Assembly: GCA_963775015.1 (NCBI GenBank)
Contig: CAVZHI010000017.1
Coordinates: 1-64,000 of the forward strand
Source of the DNA: JAEMQF01 sp963775015
GTDB lineage: Bacteria; Pseudomonadota; Gammaproteobacteria; Burkholderiales; Burkholderiaceae_C
Direction: 5' to 3'
Length of the DNA: 64,000 bases
Of the stretch, positions 33,123 to 42,153 are shown piece after piece (positions within the stretch are counted from its first letter, which is position 1; the number at the start of each line of letters is the position of its first letter). The position numbers and the translations under genes are program-made. The notes beneath the pieces were generated by a model, which searched no databases, had not been told where the DNA came from, and was given only the letters and a program-made list of their open reading frames with translations.

Positions 33123-33899
33123 ATGGTGACCCATACCCGACAGCCGCGAGCCCGGACCGTGAAGAATCGACCCGGGCCGACCGAGCCCATCTTCGTGCGG
33201 CCCTACACGACCGTGGACGTCGTGATCTTCACGGTGCGCGGCAGCGCCCTGGAGGTTCTTCTCGTGCAGCGACCCGCCGACGCGGCCGAGCCGTTCCCGG
33301 GCAAGTGGGCGCTGCCCGGCGGCTTTGTCGATGTCGATCTCGACCGCGATCTGCTCTCTTGCGCGCGCCGCAAGTTGCAGGAAAAGACCGGTGTGGCCAG
33401 CCCCTACCTGGAGCAACTCGGCAGCTGGGGCAGCGCCACGCGCGACCCGCGCGGCTGGTCGGCCACGCATGCGTACTTTGCGCTGATCGCCGCGGCTGAG
33501 GTTCAACTCAGCAAAGGCGCGAACGCCGCCGATGTGGCCTGGTTCAACGTCGAGCAGTTGTTGCCGCGCACGCGGCTGGCGTTCGATCACGCACAGATTC
33601 TTCAGGCGGCGATCGAGCGCCTGCGCAGCAAGGTCGAGTACACGTCGCTACCGGCATTCCTGCTGCACGAACCGTTCACGCTGCCGCAATTGCAGCGCAT
33701 GTATGAAATCGTGCTCGGGCGTCATGTGGACAAGAGCGGGTTTCGCACCCGCATGCTCGCGGCGCAGTTTCTGGAAGAGGTCGGTGTGATCGAGAGCGAT
33801 TCGAACCGGCCGCCTGTGGGGTACCGGCTGAAGGATCGCTCGGGCCCGGTCGTGTTTCCGCGCACCTTCAGTCCGCGCGGGGGCGCTGCCGACTCCTGA
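33123..33899 (+). CDS. nrtR: NrtR family transcriptional regulator of NAD metabolism
   Basis: A 258-residue protein with an N-terminal Nudix-like domain (YTTVDVVIFTVRGSALEVLL, FPGKWALPGGFVDVDLDRDL). The Nudix box is degenerate: CARRKLQEKTG in place of REUXEEXGU, as in NrtR regulators that bind ADP-ribose without hydrolysing it. A C-terminal winged helix (FTLPQLQRMYEIVLGRHVDK, FRTRMLAAQFLEEVGVIESD) binds DNA. It is divergent from the NAD operon with operator palindromes between them. I start at the ATG at 33123. Confidence 0.9.
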   Translation: MVTHTRQPRARTVKNRPGPTEPIFVRPYTTVDVVIFTVRGSALEVLLVQRPADAAEPFPGKWALPGGFVDVDLDRDLLSCARRKLQEKTGVASPYLEQLGSWGSATRDPRGWSATHAYFALIAAAEVQLSKGANAADVAWFNVEQLLPRTRLAFDHAQILQAAIERLRSKVEYTSLPAFLLHEPFTLPQLQRMYEIVLGRHVDKSGFRTRMLAAQFLEEVGVIESDSNRPPVGYRLKDRSGPVVFPRTFSPRGGAADS

Positions 33900-33954
33900 G
33901 GCGCTTCGCCCTGGGCCCATGGCACTCGCCTCCGGGCTGGTCGGCGCGCGCAGC

Positions 33955-34157
33955 TCAGTGCTGGCCGGCGTCGCGCGGCGGAACGCTGCGCAGGTACAGG
34001 TGCAGCGCGTCGGCGTCGGTGCGCGAGAGTTGCGCAAGTGACTCGAACGGCATCACCGCGATCGCGCTGCCGTCGGGGCGCTTGCCCGTCTTCAACATCG
34101 CGGCGAAGCTTGGTGCGTCGGGGTAACCCGCCATCACCACTTGAACCAGCGTTTCAT
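33955..34157 (-). pseudogene. internally deleted cytochrome c gene
   Basis: The start is kept: AGGAG, then ATG with MKRWFKW before a stop. The C-terminus is kept in another register: YPDAPSFAAMLKTGKRPDGS, then VMPFESLAQLSRTDADALHL and YLRSVPP. Both are typical of diheme cytochrome c subunits, but no CxxCH remains. The whole middle is gone. Confidence 0.55.
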
Positions 34158-34280
34158 GATGAGCAACAACTCCTTTCTGGGGGTCAGTGGCAGGCTTGAA
34201 TTCGAATCCAGTTGTCGGCGATAGCTTCGGGACCTTCAGGGCAACTCGTTGGATGCGCCCAGGCCGCCGAGCCGGCGTGC

Positions 34281-34958
34281 TCACCACCGCGCGAACACGC
34301 GCCCATCTTCGACCTTGCACTCGCGGCGCGTCAATGGGCGGTCACCCTTGGCTGTGCACGCGCCGCTCGAAACGTCGAACGCCCAGCCGTGTTTCGGGCA
34401 GGTCAGCGTCAGCCCTTGCAGCGCGAGCTGCGGAACGTCGGTGCCTTGGTGCGGACACAAGCTGTCGAACACCTGCCAGCCCTGCGCGCCGCGGTGCACG
34501 AACACGGCGCGGCCGTCGCATTCGATGCGTGCCGTGGCGCCGGGAGGGAGGCCTTCGTCACTGGCGATGAGGTCGTGCCACGCGAGCTCGCCTGCGTTTG
34601 CGGGCGCCGCGGGGTCGATGCGCTGCGCGGCCGATGCGGCACCGAGGCCGGCGGCGCGGAACTCGGGCAGGTCCATCTCCAGGATGATGTCCATCGCCCA
34701 GACGATTTTTGTCAGGCCGAGCGCGGGAAAGGCCATCAGCAGCGCGTCGAGGATTTCCGCGGGCGAACAGCCGTCGCGCAGCGCGCGTTTCAGATACTGG
34801 CGCAGGCCGCGGTCGGTTTGCGAATGCACCTTGGTGATGACGGAGATCAGCGCGCGTGTCTTTGGGTCGAGGTGCTTGCCGGCATCTTTGAGGAACGCGA
34901 AGTAATGGCCCATCGCTTCCGGCCGCGCCTTCACCAGGAAGCTGAGTGCGTCGCTCAT
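34281..34958 (-). CDS. carboxymuconolactone decarboxylase-like and Rieske [2Fe-2S] fusion
   Basis: A 225-residue fusion. Residues 1-95 are AhpD/CMD-like (LDPKTRALISVITKVHSQTD, LKRALRDGCSPAEILDALLM) but lack the CxxC of active AhpD proteins. Residues about 120-225 are a Rieske domain with SLCPHQGTDVPQL and LTCPKHGWAFDVSSG supplying the C-x-H...C-x-x-H cluster ligands. The start overlaps the stop of the upstream universal stress gene (ATGA). The domain pairing is uncommon, and electron partner and substrate are unknown. Confidence 0.75.
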   Translation of the reverse strand: MSDALSFLVKARPEAMGHYFAFLKDAGKHLDPKTRALISVITKVHSQTDRGLRQYLKRALRDGCSPAEILDALLMAFPALGLTKIVWAMDIILEMDLPEFRAAGLGAASAAQRIDPAAPANAGELAWHDLIASDEGLPPGATARIECDGRAVFVHRGAQGWQVFDSLCPHQGTDVPQLALQGLTLTCPKHGWAFDVSSGACTAKGDRPLTRRECKVEDGRVFARW

Positions 34959-35809
34959 GATCGGGGGGATCGTGGATCAGACACGCACACGAGCACGGAA
35001 CAGTCCGCCATCCCGATCACTTTTTGCGCCACGCCGCCGATGAATGCGCGTGACAGGCGCGTGCTGCCCTGGCGGCCGATGACGATCAGGTCGGCGCTGC
35101 GCGCGGCGTCGAGGATCTGTTCGTGCGCCTTGCCCACGCGCACCAGCGCCTCGGCGCGCGCGCCGAGGGAGCGCACCTGCGCCAGGCCTGCCGCGCACGC
35201 GGCTTCGGCGCGGGCGCGATGATCGCCCGAGTCGGTGTCGACGACGCAGACCAGGTTCAGCGGCAGGTCGAACTGAACCGCGGCGTGTGCGGCGTGGCCG
35301 AGCAGCAGCGGATGCGGCTCGAGCGGGTCGAGCGCCGCCAGTACGCGCTGCGTCCACAAGGTCGCGCCGCGCGCGTTCACGAGCACGTCGCACGGCGCAT
35401 GCGCAACGACCTTGCTCACCATCTCGCCCACGAGCAGATTCGCGAGCAGGCCGGTGCGGCCGCGGCGCCGGATGACGATGACGCCGCTGCCCTGGGCGCG
35501 CGCTTCGTCGACGATCTCGCGGTACAGGTCTGCGCCGCGCCGCACCTGCACCGACAGACTCACGCCCTGCGCCTGCGCCAGCGCGCGCAGGGCGTGCACT
35601 TTCGCCGCGGCGGCTTCGTCGGCGCGCACCGCCAGCGCGGGTGCGATGGCGTCGAACTCGGCGTTGCCGAGCATCGGCAACACCACGCAAAGCGGTGTCG
35701 CCGCACTGCGCTGCGCCAGCGCGATCGCGACGCGTTCGGCGCCGACGTCGTATTCGGTGTGTTCGGTCGCGAGCAGCAGCTCGCTGAACAGCGCGCCCGG
35801 TGCCGGCAT
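34955..35809 (-). CDS. universal stress protein, two tandem Usp domains
   Basis: A 284-residue protein. The first domain (FSELLLATEHTEYDVGAERV to PCDVLVNARG) and second (QRVLAALDPLEPHPLLLGHA to CSVLVCVSDP) each show the Usp fold. ATP-binding GxxG-9x-G-like stretches are RRRGRTGLLANLLVGEMVSK and GRQGSTRLSRAFIGGVAQKV. Such proteins respond to energy or redox stress. It is part of a tight minus-strand run with the CMD-Rieske gene, a membrane protein and TauE. Confidence 0.85.
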   Translation of the reverse strand: MPAPGALFSELLLATEHTEYDVGAERVAIALAQRSAATPLCVVLPMLGNAEFDAIAPALAVRADEAAAAKVHALRALAQAQGVSLSVQVRRGADLYREIVDEARAQGSGVIVIRRRGRTGLLANLLVGEMVSKVVAHAPCDVLVNARGATLWTQRVLAALDPLEPHPLLLGHAAHAAVQFDLPLNLVCVVDTDSGDHRARAEAACAAGLAQVRSLGARAEALVRVGKAHEQILDAARSADLIVIGRQGSTRLSRAFIGGVAQKVIGMADCSVLVCVSDPRSPRS

Positions 35810-35812
35810 CGC

Positions 35813-36247
35813 TCAATGCCCCGCGGTCAACAGGCCCGACGCCGCAAGCAGCAGCACCGCCGCCTGCGCCACGCACAGCCACTGAAAGACCCGATCGCCG
35901 CGCGCGCGGTACAAAGGCAGCAGCGCGAGCACACACGCGCCCGAACACGACGCGAGGAAGGCGATGCCGCTGAGTGCGAGGTTGTCGCCCTGGTGCAGCC
36001 TCGCCGCCCACTGCCAACCCGAGGCCGAGCCCGAGAGTTCCAGGTAGCGCTCCACCGGCAGCGTCCACAGTTCGGGCAATCGTTCCAGCGCGACCTGATT
36101 CGGCAGCGCGCCCGACACATAGGCGATGAAGCCCAGCACCAACAACGCCATGCCGATGCGCGTGCCGGCGTCGAGCCAGCGCGCGTAGTGCAGGTGCGTC
36201 GGGTCAGAGGCCGGGGGCACGGCGGCCGCGGGTTGGTCTCGATTCAT
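35813..36247 (-). CDS. small integral membrane protein
   Basis: A 144-residue protein with three or four membrane segments (IGMALLVLGFIAYVSGALP, LALSGIAFLASCSGACVLAL, LCVAQAAVLLLAASGLLTAG). Its ATG overlaps the tauE stop. Small membrane proteins often accompany TauE/SafE exporters (DUF1634 and similar); I cannot place this one in a named family. Confidence 0.6.
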   Translation of the reverse strand: MNRDQPAAAVPPASDPTHLHYARWLDAGTRIGMALLVLGFIAYVSGALPNQVALERLPELWTLPVERYLELSGSASGWQWAARLHQGDNLALSGIAFLASCSGACVLALLPLYRARGDRVFQWLCVAQAAVLLLAASGLLTAGH

Positions 36248-37174
36248 CCCCACACCCCCAAGCCCTTGAGCAATGCGCGCACGCCGGCGAAGAGCAGCAC
36301 GCCGATGACGAGGCGCCTCACGACGGCGCCGCGCAAGACATTGAGCAGGCGCGCGCCGATGCGTGCGCCGAGCATCATTCCGGCGACCGACGGCACCGCG
36401 ATCATCGGCAGCACGGCGCCCTGGTTGATGTAGACCCAGGCCGCCGAAGAATCGACGAGCGACAGCACGAGCCCGGACGTTCCGGCGGCGATTTTGAGCG
36501 GCGCGCCCATCAACAGGTTCAGCGCCGGAACGTTCGCCCAGCCGGCGCCGATGCCGAACATCCCGGCGAGAACGCCGATGCCGGCAAACACGAGCAGGCC
36601 GGCGCCGCTGCGGTGCACCTGCCACTCGATACGGCGCCCTGAGGCCCGGTCCAGAAACACACCGTGCAGGGCGAGCGCGCTCGACGAGCCGATCGGGCTG
36701 CGCGACGTGCGGAAACTCCGACGACTTCGAGTTCAGCATGAGCACGACGAGCGCGAGGATCAGCACGCCGAGCGCCACCTGCACCAGGTTCACCGGCAGC
36801 GCCAGGCCGAGCAGCGCACCGCCGATCGAACTGATCGACGCGAGCAGCGCCATCGGCAGCGCCAGGCGCAGGCTTGCCAAGCCGCCGCGCAGCAACATCG
36901 GCCCGGCGGCGAGCGCGCTCGCCAGCGCGACCATCAGCCCGGCGCCGCGAACGAAGTCGAGGTGGAACGGGAAAAAGCTGCCGATGATCGGAACGAACAA
37001 GGTGCCGCCGCCGATGCCCGCGGGAACGGCGACGATGCCCATCAGAAAACACCCGACGAACAGCGCGAGCGGCCAGCCCCACCAGGGCATGCCGCCGTGC
37101 GCCGCGTCACCGGTGGCGTGCGCCGCTTGCGCGAATACGAGCAGCAGGAGGGCGGCAAGCCGCGCGCGCGTCAC
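36244..37174 (-). CDS. TauE/SafE family sulfite exporter, one frameshift
   Basis: Frame one gives a signal-like N-terminus (VTRARLAALLLLVFAQAAHA) and half the exporter (CFLMGIVAVPAGIGGGTLFV, GALLGLALPVNLVQVALGVL). After a shift near 36675 the second half follows: LLVFAGIGVLAGMFGIGAGW, MIAVPSVAGMMLGARIGARL. These two repeats with GIGGG/GIGAGW are the TauE/SafE signature. The GTG start at 37174 overlaps the stop of the soeC-like gene. It probably exports sulfite or related anions made by the adjacent sulfur enzymes. Length is 3n+1. Confidence 0.8.
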
Positions 37175-38103
37175 GACACCGCCTGGTAGTACAGGTTTTG
37201 CGGGTGGTTCGCCTGCGCGAAGAAGAACCAGCGCTCCGCGATCAGCCCAACCGACTGCACCGCGACGGCAGCGCCGAACGCGAGCGCCGGCGCGCCGAGG
37301 AGTCCGAGGCAGAGAAAGATCAGCGGCAGGGCAAACGCCGTCGCGAGGAAAAATCCCTTCACCTGGCGCAGCGCGCCGGCACTGCGGCCATGGAAGAACT
37401 CGCGCGTATTGAACGAGCCGCCCATGAAGCCCATCGACAGTTGCACGATTCGCGGGTGCTTGATCCCGAGCGCCGTTTGCAGCGTCGACTTCGGCGCCAG
37501 CGCCGCGTTGCGCTGCAATGACAGCATGCGCGTCACGAGCGCGACGAGGATCAAGCCCGCCGCCGCGAGCGCCAACGCCCGCGCAGACTGCGGCGCGAGC
37601 AGCGCGGCGAGAAACGCGGCGAGCGTGAAGCCCGACGCGCAGCCGAGCAGCGTGTAGTTGAGCAGCGTGAACGGGCTCGCCCATTCGCGCAGGAACTTGA
37701 TCGACGCGTAAATCATCGCTGTGCAAACGAACAGTGCCGCGCACAGCAGCAGCACGATCGCGCCGAGCCAGAGCGTCGCTGAGCTGCCCAGGGCGTGCGC
37801 GGCGCCCCATCCGAGCACGCCGGCCATGAATGCGGGCAGCACGATCACTTCGCGCGACAGCCACGACGTGCGCCACATCGCCGCGGTGCGCCAGGCGCGC
37901 TCCGGGCGCCCGAGGTGAAAGAACGACGCGATCAGGCCGAGCGCGCAGAGAACGAGAGCGACGCCGGTGCCGACGACGATGAAGTTGCGCACCGCGGGTT
38001 CGCCGGCAAGCCCGCAGAGCTCGACGCTGAACAGCGCGACGAACAGGCCCTGGCCCGCGCCGATGAGCGTGGTGAGGAAGATGACGGAGAAGGCGGGGTT
38101 CAT
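37171..38103 (-). CDS. DmsC/SoeC-like membrane anchor subunit
   Basis: A 310-residue protein with eight or so membrane helices. Starting at MNPAFSVIFLTTLIGAGQGL, it has FHLGRPERAWRTAAMWRTSW, SREVIVLPAFMAG and FNTREFFHG, all typical of DmsC-family anchors that bind quinone and hold Mo-enzyme subunits A and B. It follows the iron-sulfur subunit gene on the same strand, completing an A-B-C set. A sulfite dehydrogenase (SoeC) identity is inferred from the sulfur context. Confidence 0.85.
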   Translation of the reverse strand: MNPAFSVIFLTTLIGAGQGLFVALFSVELCGLAGEPAVRNFIVVGTGVALVLCALGLIASFFHLGRPERAWRTAAMWRTSWLSREVIVLPAFMAGVLGWGAAHALGSSATLWLGAIVLLLCAALFVCTAMIYASIKFLREWASPFTLLNYTLLGCASGFTLAAFLAALLAPQSARALALAAAGLILVALVTRMLSLQRNAALAPKSTLQTALGIKHPRIVQLSMGFMGGSFNTREFFHGRSAGALRQVKGFFLATAFALPLIFLCLGLLGAPALAFGAAVAVQSVGLIAERWFFFAQANHPQNLYYQAVS

Positions 38104-38180
38104 TGGAAGAGATTGGTCAGCCCGGTGCACTGCCGCCCGGTGCCTGCCGCGTCGACCGGGAGTCAGGAGCTTGGCGCCAA

Positions 38181-38208
38181 AGTGGATCCCGGCGTGCGCC
38201 GGGATGAC
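38181..38208. repeat. REP-like palindrome
   Basis: AGTGGATCCCGGCGTGCGCC-GGGATGAC forms a hairpin ATCCCGGCG/CGCCGGGAT. The same element, as inverted pairs, occurs at 46934-47003 and 62266-62346. Confidence 0.7.
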
Positions 38209-38247
38209 ACGGCGCGTCGGGTTGCCATGGTGCGGCGTTCGCTGGCA

Positions 38248-38976
38248 TCACGTTGCGAAGTCTTCGCGGCCCGGAATCGGGTGCGGCAGCTCGGGTTGCT
38301 TGCCGTCGACCTTGAGCGGGTTCGCGACGCGCTCCAGGTCCTGCGGGTTGATCGCCATCGCGGTGCGCCGGCGCGGCAGGTAATGGTTCGCCGGGCGCGT
38401 GTCCCACTCGGGCATGAGCGTGTAGCCGCCGCGCTCGCGGATCGCGACCGAGACGACCGAGTTTTCGTCGTGGATGTCGCCGAACAGGCGCGCGCTCGTC
38501 GGGCACGCGAGCACACACGCCGGTTTGCGCTCGGTGGGCGGCAGCGCCTGATCCGAGATCCGGTCGACGCACAGCGTGCACTTCGTCATCACCTTGCGCT
38601 CGTCGTCGAGCTCGCGCGCGCCGTAGGGGCAGGCCCAGGCGCAGTACTTGCAGCCGATGCACTTGTCGTAGTCGACGAGAACGATGCCGTCTTACTCGCG
38701 CTTGTAGCTCGCGCCTGTCGGGCACACAGGAACGCAAGGCGGGTCTTCGCAGTGGTGGCAGCTCTTCGGGAAGTGCACTGTCTGCGTGTTCGGGTACTCG
38801 CCGACTTCGAAGGTCTGGACGCGATTGAAAAAAGTCCCCGACGGGTCGGCGCCGTACGCCGAAGAATCGGCGAGCGGACCCGCCGACCCCGACGTGTTCC
38901 ACTGCTTGCAGCTCGTCACGCAGGCTTGGCAGCCGACGCAGACGTTGAGGTCGATGACCAACGCGAGCTGTGTCAC
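38248..38976 (-). CDS. 4Fe-4S ferredoxin subunit (SoeB/DmsB-like), in-frame stop
   Basis: A 242-codon frame starting with GTG at 38976 (AGGAA upstream). It carries VIDLNVCVGCQACVTSCKQW, SCHHCEDPPCVPVCPTGASY, DYDKCIGCKYCAWACPYGAR and KCTLCVDRI...CVLACPTSAR, four cysteine clusters for [4Fe-4S] centres. A TAA at 38692-38694 replaces a Glu or similar codon between YKRE and DGIVLVDYDK without changing frame. This is the only nonsense change among the broken genes here. It is either a real mutation or a substitution error. Confidence 0.8.
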
Positions 38977-39002
38977 AGCGAGGTTCCTGTTTCTCAGCTG
39001 GG

Positions 39003-41936
39003 TCACGGCGCAGCCTTCCCGATGTTCATCAAGCCCGCCATCCAGCTCCGGCGCTTCGGCGCCGTGCCCATTCCGGGAATCGAGCGCCATGGCCTCGGCC
39101 TGCGGCCAGGTTTGCTTCGGCTCGTCTGCACTGGCAGGGTAGATGCGAACCCGCACGTCGTACCACGCCGCCTGACCCGTGATCGGGTCGGAATTCGACA
39201 TCGTTCCGCCGCCCGCGGTGGGAAGCTCTTCGCGGATCAAGTGGTTCAGCAGAAAGCCACGCTGCGACTCATTCGCGTCCTGCGCCAGGTTCCACGCGCC
39301 CGGCGCCTTGCCGATCGCGTTCCACGTCCACACCGTTTCCGGCTCGACGGCTTCCGAGTGGCGGCACATGCAGCGCACCTTGCCCCACGGCGACTCGACC
39401 CACATCCAGCCACCGTCCGCGATCCCTGCAGCGAGCGCGGTGCGCGTATTGACGAACAGGTAGTTGTGCGCGTGGATCTGGCGCAGCCAGGCGTTTTGCG
39501 AATCCCACGAGTGGTACATCGCCATCGGGCGCTGCGTCACGGCGTTCAGGGTGAAGCGCGCCGTGTCGGTCGCCTGCTCTTCGAGCGGTGCGTAGTAGAA
39601 CGGCAGCGGGTCGAAGTAGGTCTGGATGCGCTCGCGCAAGTGCGCCGGCGGCTGCTTGCCTTTGCGCTTGCCCTGCGCAGCGAGGCGGAAACTCTGCAGG
39701 AATTCGGAGTAGATGTGAATCACGACCGGATCCCGATCCCGGCGCAGCCCGACCGATTGCGCCCAGCGCATGTAATCGTCGTTGCAGTTGCGCATGTATT
39801 GCAAATGCGGCGGCAGCGGGTGGTGAAAGACGCAATTGTTCTGCGCGTACATCTCCCACTGCTTCGGGTTCGGCTCGCCGCGCATCGACTTCTCGCCGCC
39901 CTTGCCGCGCCAGCCGGCGAGAAAGCCGATCCCCGAGCCGGGCGCGGTTTCGTAGTTGACGATGAAGTCCGGGTAGTCGCGGTACTTGCGCTCGCCCGAT
40001 GCATTCACGAAAGCCGGGAACTTGAGGCGCGTCGCGAGTTCGACGAGAACTTCCTGGAACGGTTTGCACTGGCCGGTCGGCGGCAACACCGGTACTCGCA
40101 CTGAATCCGCCGGGCCGTCGAACTCCGAGATCGGCCGGTCCAGCATCGACATGCAGTCGTGGCGCTCGAGGTAAGTGGTGTCGGGCAGGATCAGATCCGC
40201 GTACGCCGTCATCTCCGACTGGAACGCGTCGCAGACGACGAGGAAGGGGATCTTGTACTGCCCGTCTTCGCCCTTGTCGTTCAGCATCTTGCGAACTTCC
40301 GACGTGTTCATCGTCGAGTTCCACGCCATGTTCGCCATGAAGATGAGCAGCATGTCGATCGGGTACGGGTCGCCGCGCCACGCGTTGGTGAGCACGTTGT
40401 GCATCAGGCCATGGGCCGACAGCGGGTGCTCCCACGAGAAGCCCTTGTCGATTCGCACCGGCGCGCCTTCTCCGTCGACGAACAAGTCGTCCGGGCATTC
40501 CGGCCAACCGAGCGGCGCGCCGTTCAGCGGCGTGTCGGGCTGCACTGCCTCCGGGCCTTTCGGCGGGCGCGCGTTCGGCGGTACGGCGCGCGGGTAGGGC
40601 GCCTTGTGGCGAAAGCCGCCGGGCCGGTCTATCGTTCCGAGCAGCGACATCAATATCGCGAGCGTGCGGATGGTGTGGAAGCCGTTGCTGTGCGCCGCCA
40701 GGCCGCGCATCGCGTGGAACGCGACCGGGTTGCCCGTCACCGATTCGATGTTTCTTGCCCCAGCTGTCGGTCCAGGCGATCGGCAGTTCGATCTTCTGAT
40801 CGCGCGCCGTGATCCCCATTTCGTGCGCGAGGCGGCGAATCGTCGCCGCGGGAATCCCGGTGATGGCGCTCGCCCAGTCGGCGGTATACGGCTTGACGCG
40901 CTCCTCGAGCAACTGGAACGCCGGCACCGCGGGCGTTCCGTCGGGCAGCTCGAAGCGCCCGAGCAGCGCCGGGTCCGTGCCTTCGGCGTGGTCGGCGACG
41001 GGCCGCTGGCTGAGCCGATCCCACCAGTAGAAGTTGTGCGGACGCAGCGGGTTCACGACGTCGCCCGACACGTTGCGCAGCATCATGCCGAACTCATCGC
41101 TCGCGCAGTCCTGGTTCACGAGCTGGCCGGCGTTCGTGAAGCGCGCGAGGAAGTCGCGGTCGTACAGACCGAGCGCAATGATTTCGTGCACAAGCGCGAG
41201 CAGCAGCGCGCCGTCGGTGCCGGGCTTGATGCCGATCCATTCGTCGGCGATCGCCGAATAACCGGTGCGGATCGGGTTGATCGAAATGAAGCGCCCGCCG
41301 GCGCGCTTGAACTTGGAGATCGCGATTTTCAGCGGGTTGCTGTGGTGGTCTTCCGCAGTGCCGATCATGACGAACAGCTTGGCGCGGTCCAGGTCCGGGC
41401 CGCCGAATTCCCAGAACGAACCGCCGATCGTGTAGATCATTCCGGCGGCCATGTTCACCGAACAGAAGCCGCCGTGCGCGGCGTAGTTGGGCGTGCCGAA
41501 CTGGCGCGCGAACAGGCCGCGTGAGCGCCTGCATCTGATCGCGCCCGGTGAAGAGGGCAAACTTCTTCGGGTCCGTCGCGCGAATCTTGCGCAGGCGGTC
41601 CTCGAGGATCTGAAAAGTCTCGTCCCACGAGATCGGCTCGAACTCGCCCGCACCGCGCTCAGTGCCCGGCTTGCGCCGCAGCGGCATCGTCAGGCGCGCC
41701 GGCGAATACTGCTTCATGATTCCCGAGCTGCCCTTGGCGCAGATCACGCCCTTGTTCAGCGGGTGCTCCGGGTTGCCTTCGATGTAGCGCACCTCGGGGC
41801 CTTTGTCGCCGTCGCGCAGGTGCACGCGAATCCCGCAGCGGCACGCGCACATGTAGCAGGTGGTGGTGCGGACTTCGCTGCGGGCGCCGGGCAGCGGCGG
41901 GGCGGTGGGGTCGTGCAGCGGCGGCGAGGTGGGCAT
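39003..41936 (-). CDS. molybdopterin oxidoreductase, sulfite dehydrogenase SoeA-like, three frameshifts
   Basis: Frames joined give about 976 residues. They are VRTTTCYMCACRCGIRVHLR and NKGVICAKGSSGIMKQYSPA (N-terminal [4Fe-4S]), FGTPNYAAHGGFCSVNMAAG (Mo domain), VTGNPVAFHAMRGLAAHSNG, and a C-terminal cofactor-binding part ending MNIGKAAP. Shifts lie near 41518, 40750 (an AAA run) and 39025. There is no Tat signal, so the enzyme faces the cytoplasm, as for SoeABC rather than periplasmic Dms or Phs enzymes. With B and C subunits downstream it likely oxidises sulfite to sulfate and feeds quinones. Confidence 0.8.
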
Positions 41937-42084
41937 CGGCGGATTGTCACCCGGCGCGCGCTGCCGGAGAGGCCGGTCTCGCTGCCCCCACGCGCCGGGC
42001 CGTCCGGGCTTGGCTCGTCTGCATCGAGTGTCGGAGCCGCCGTGTGCGGGTAATCCCGCAGGGGCGCGACGGCATCCAGGCGTA

Positions 42085-42115
42085 ATATGCGCAAGGAGTG
42101 ATATGCGGATATGCA
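42085..42115 (+). promoter_or_regulatory. ATATGC direct repeats before soxC
   Basis: ATATGCG occurs at 42085 and 42101 and ATATGCA at 42109. They lie 40-70 bp before the soxC start in the gap from the divergent soeA gene, where the sox promoter should be. Regulator unknown. Confidence 0.3.
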
Positions 42116-42153
42116 GTGCGGCGGATCGGCCCGCACGCTGTCAGGGTTGCATC

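Noticed and set aside
35813..37876. A 687-codon minus-strand frame
   Set aside because: It strings together the TauE N-terminal half, out-of-frame sequence and the small membrane protein; not one protein.
37795..40104. A 769-codon plus-strand frame opposite the Soe subunits
   Set aside because: Compositionally antisense to clearly recognisable anchor, iron-sulfur and Mo subunits; typical of high-GC shadow frames.
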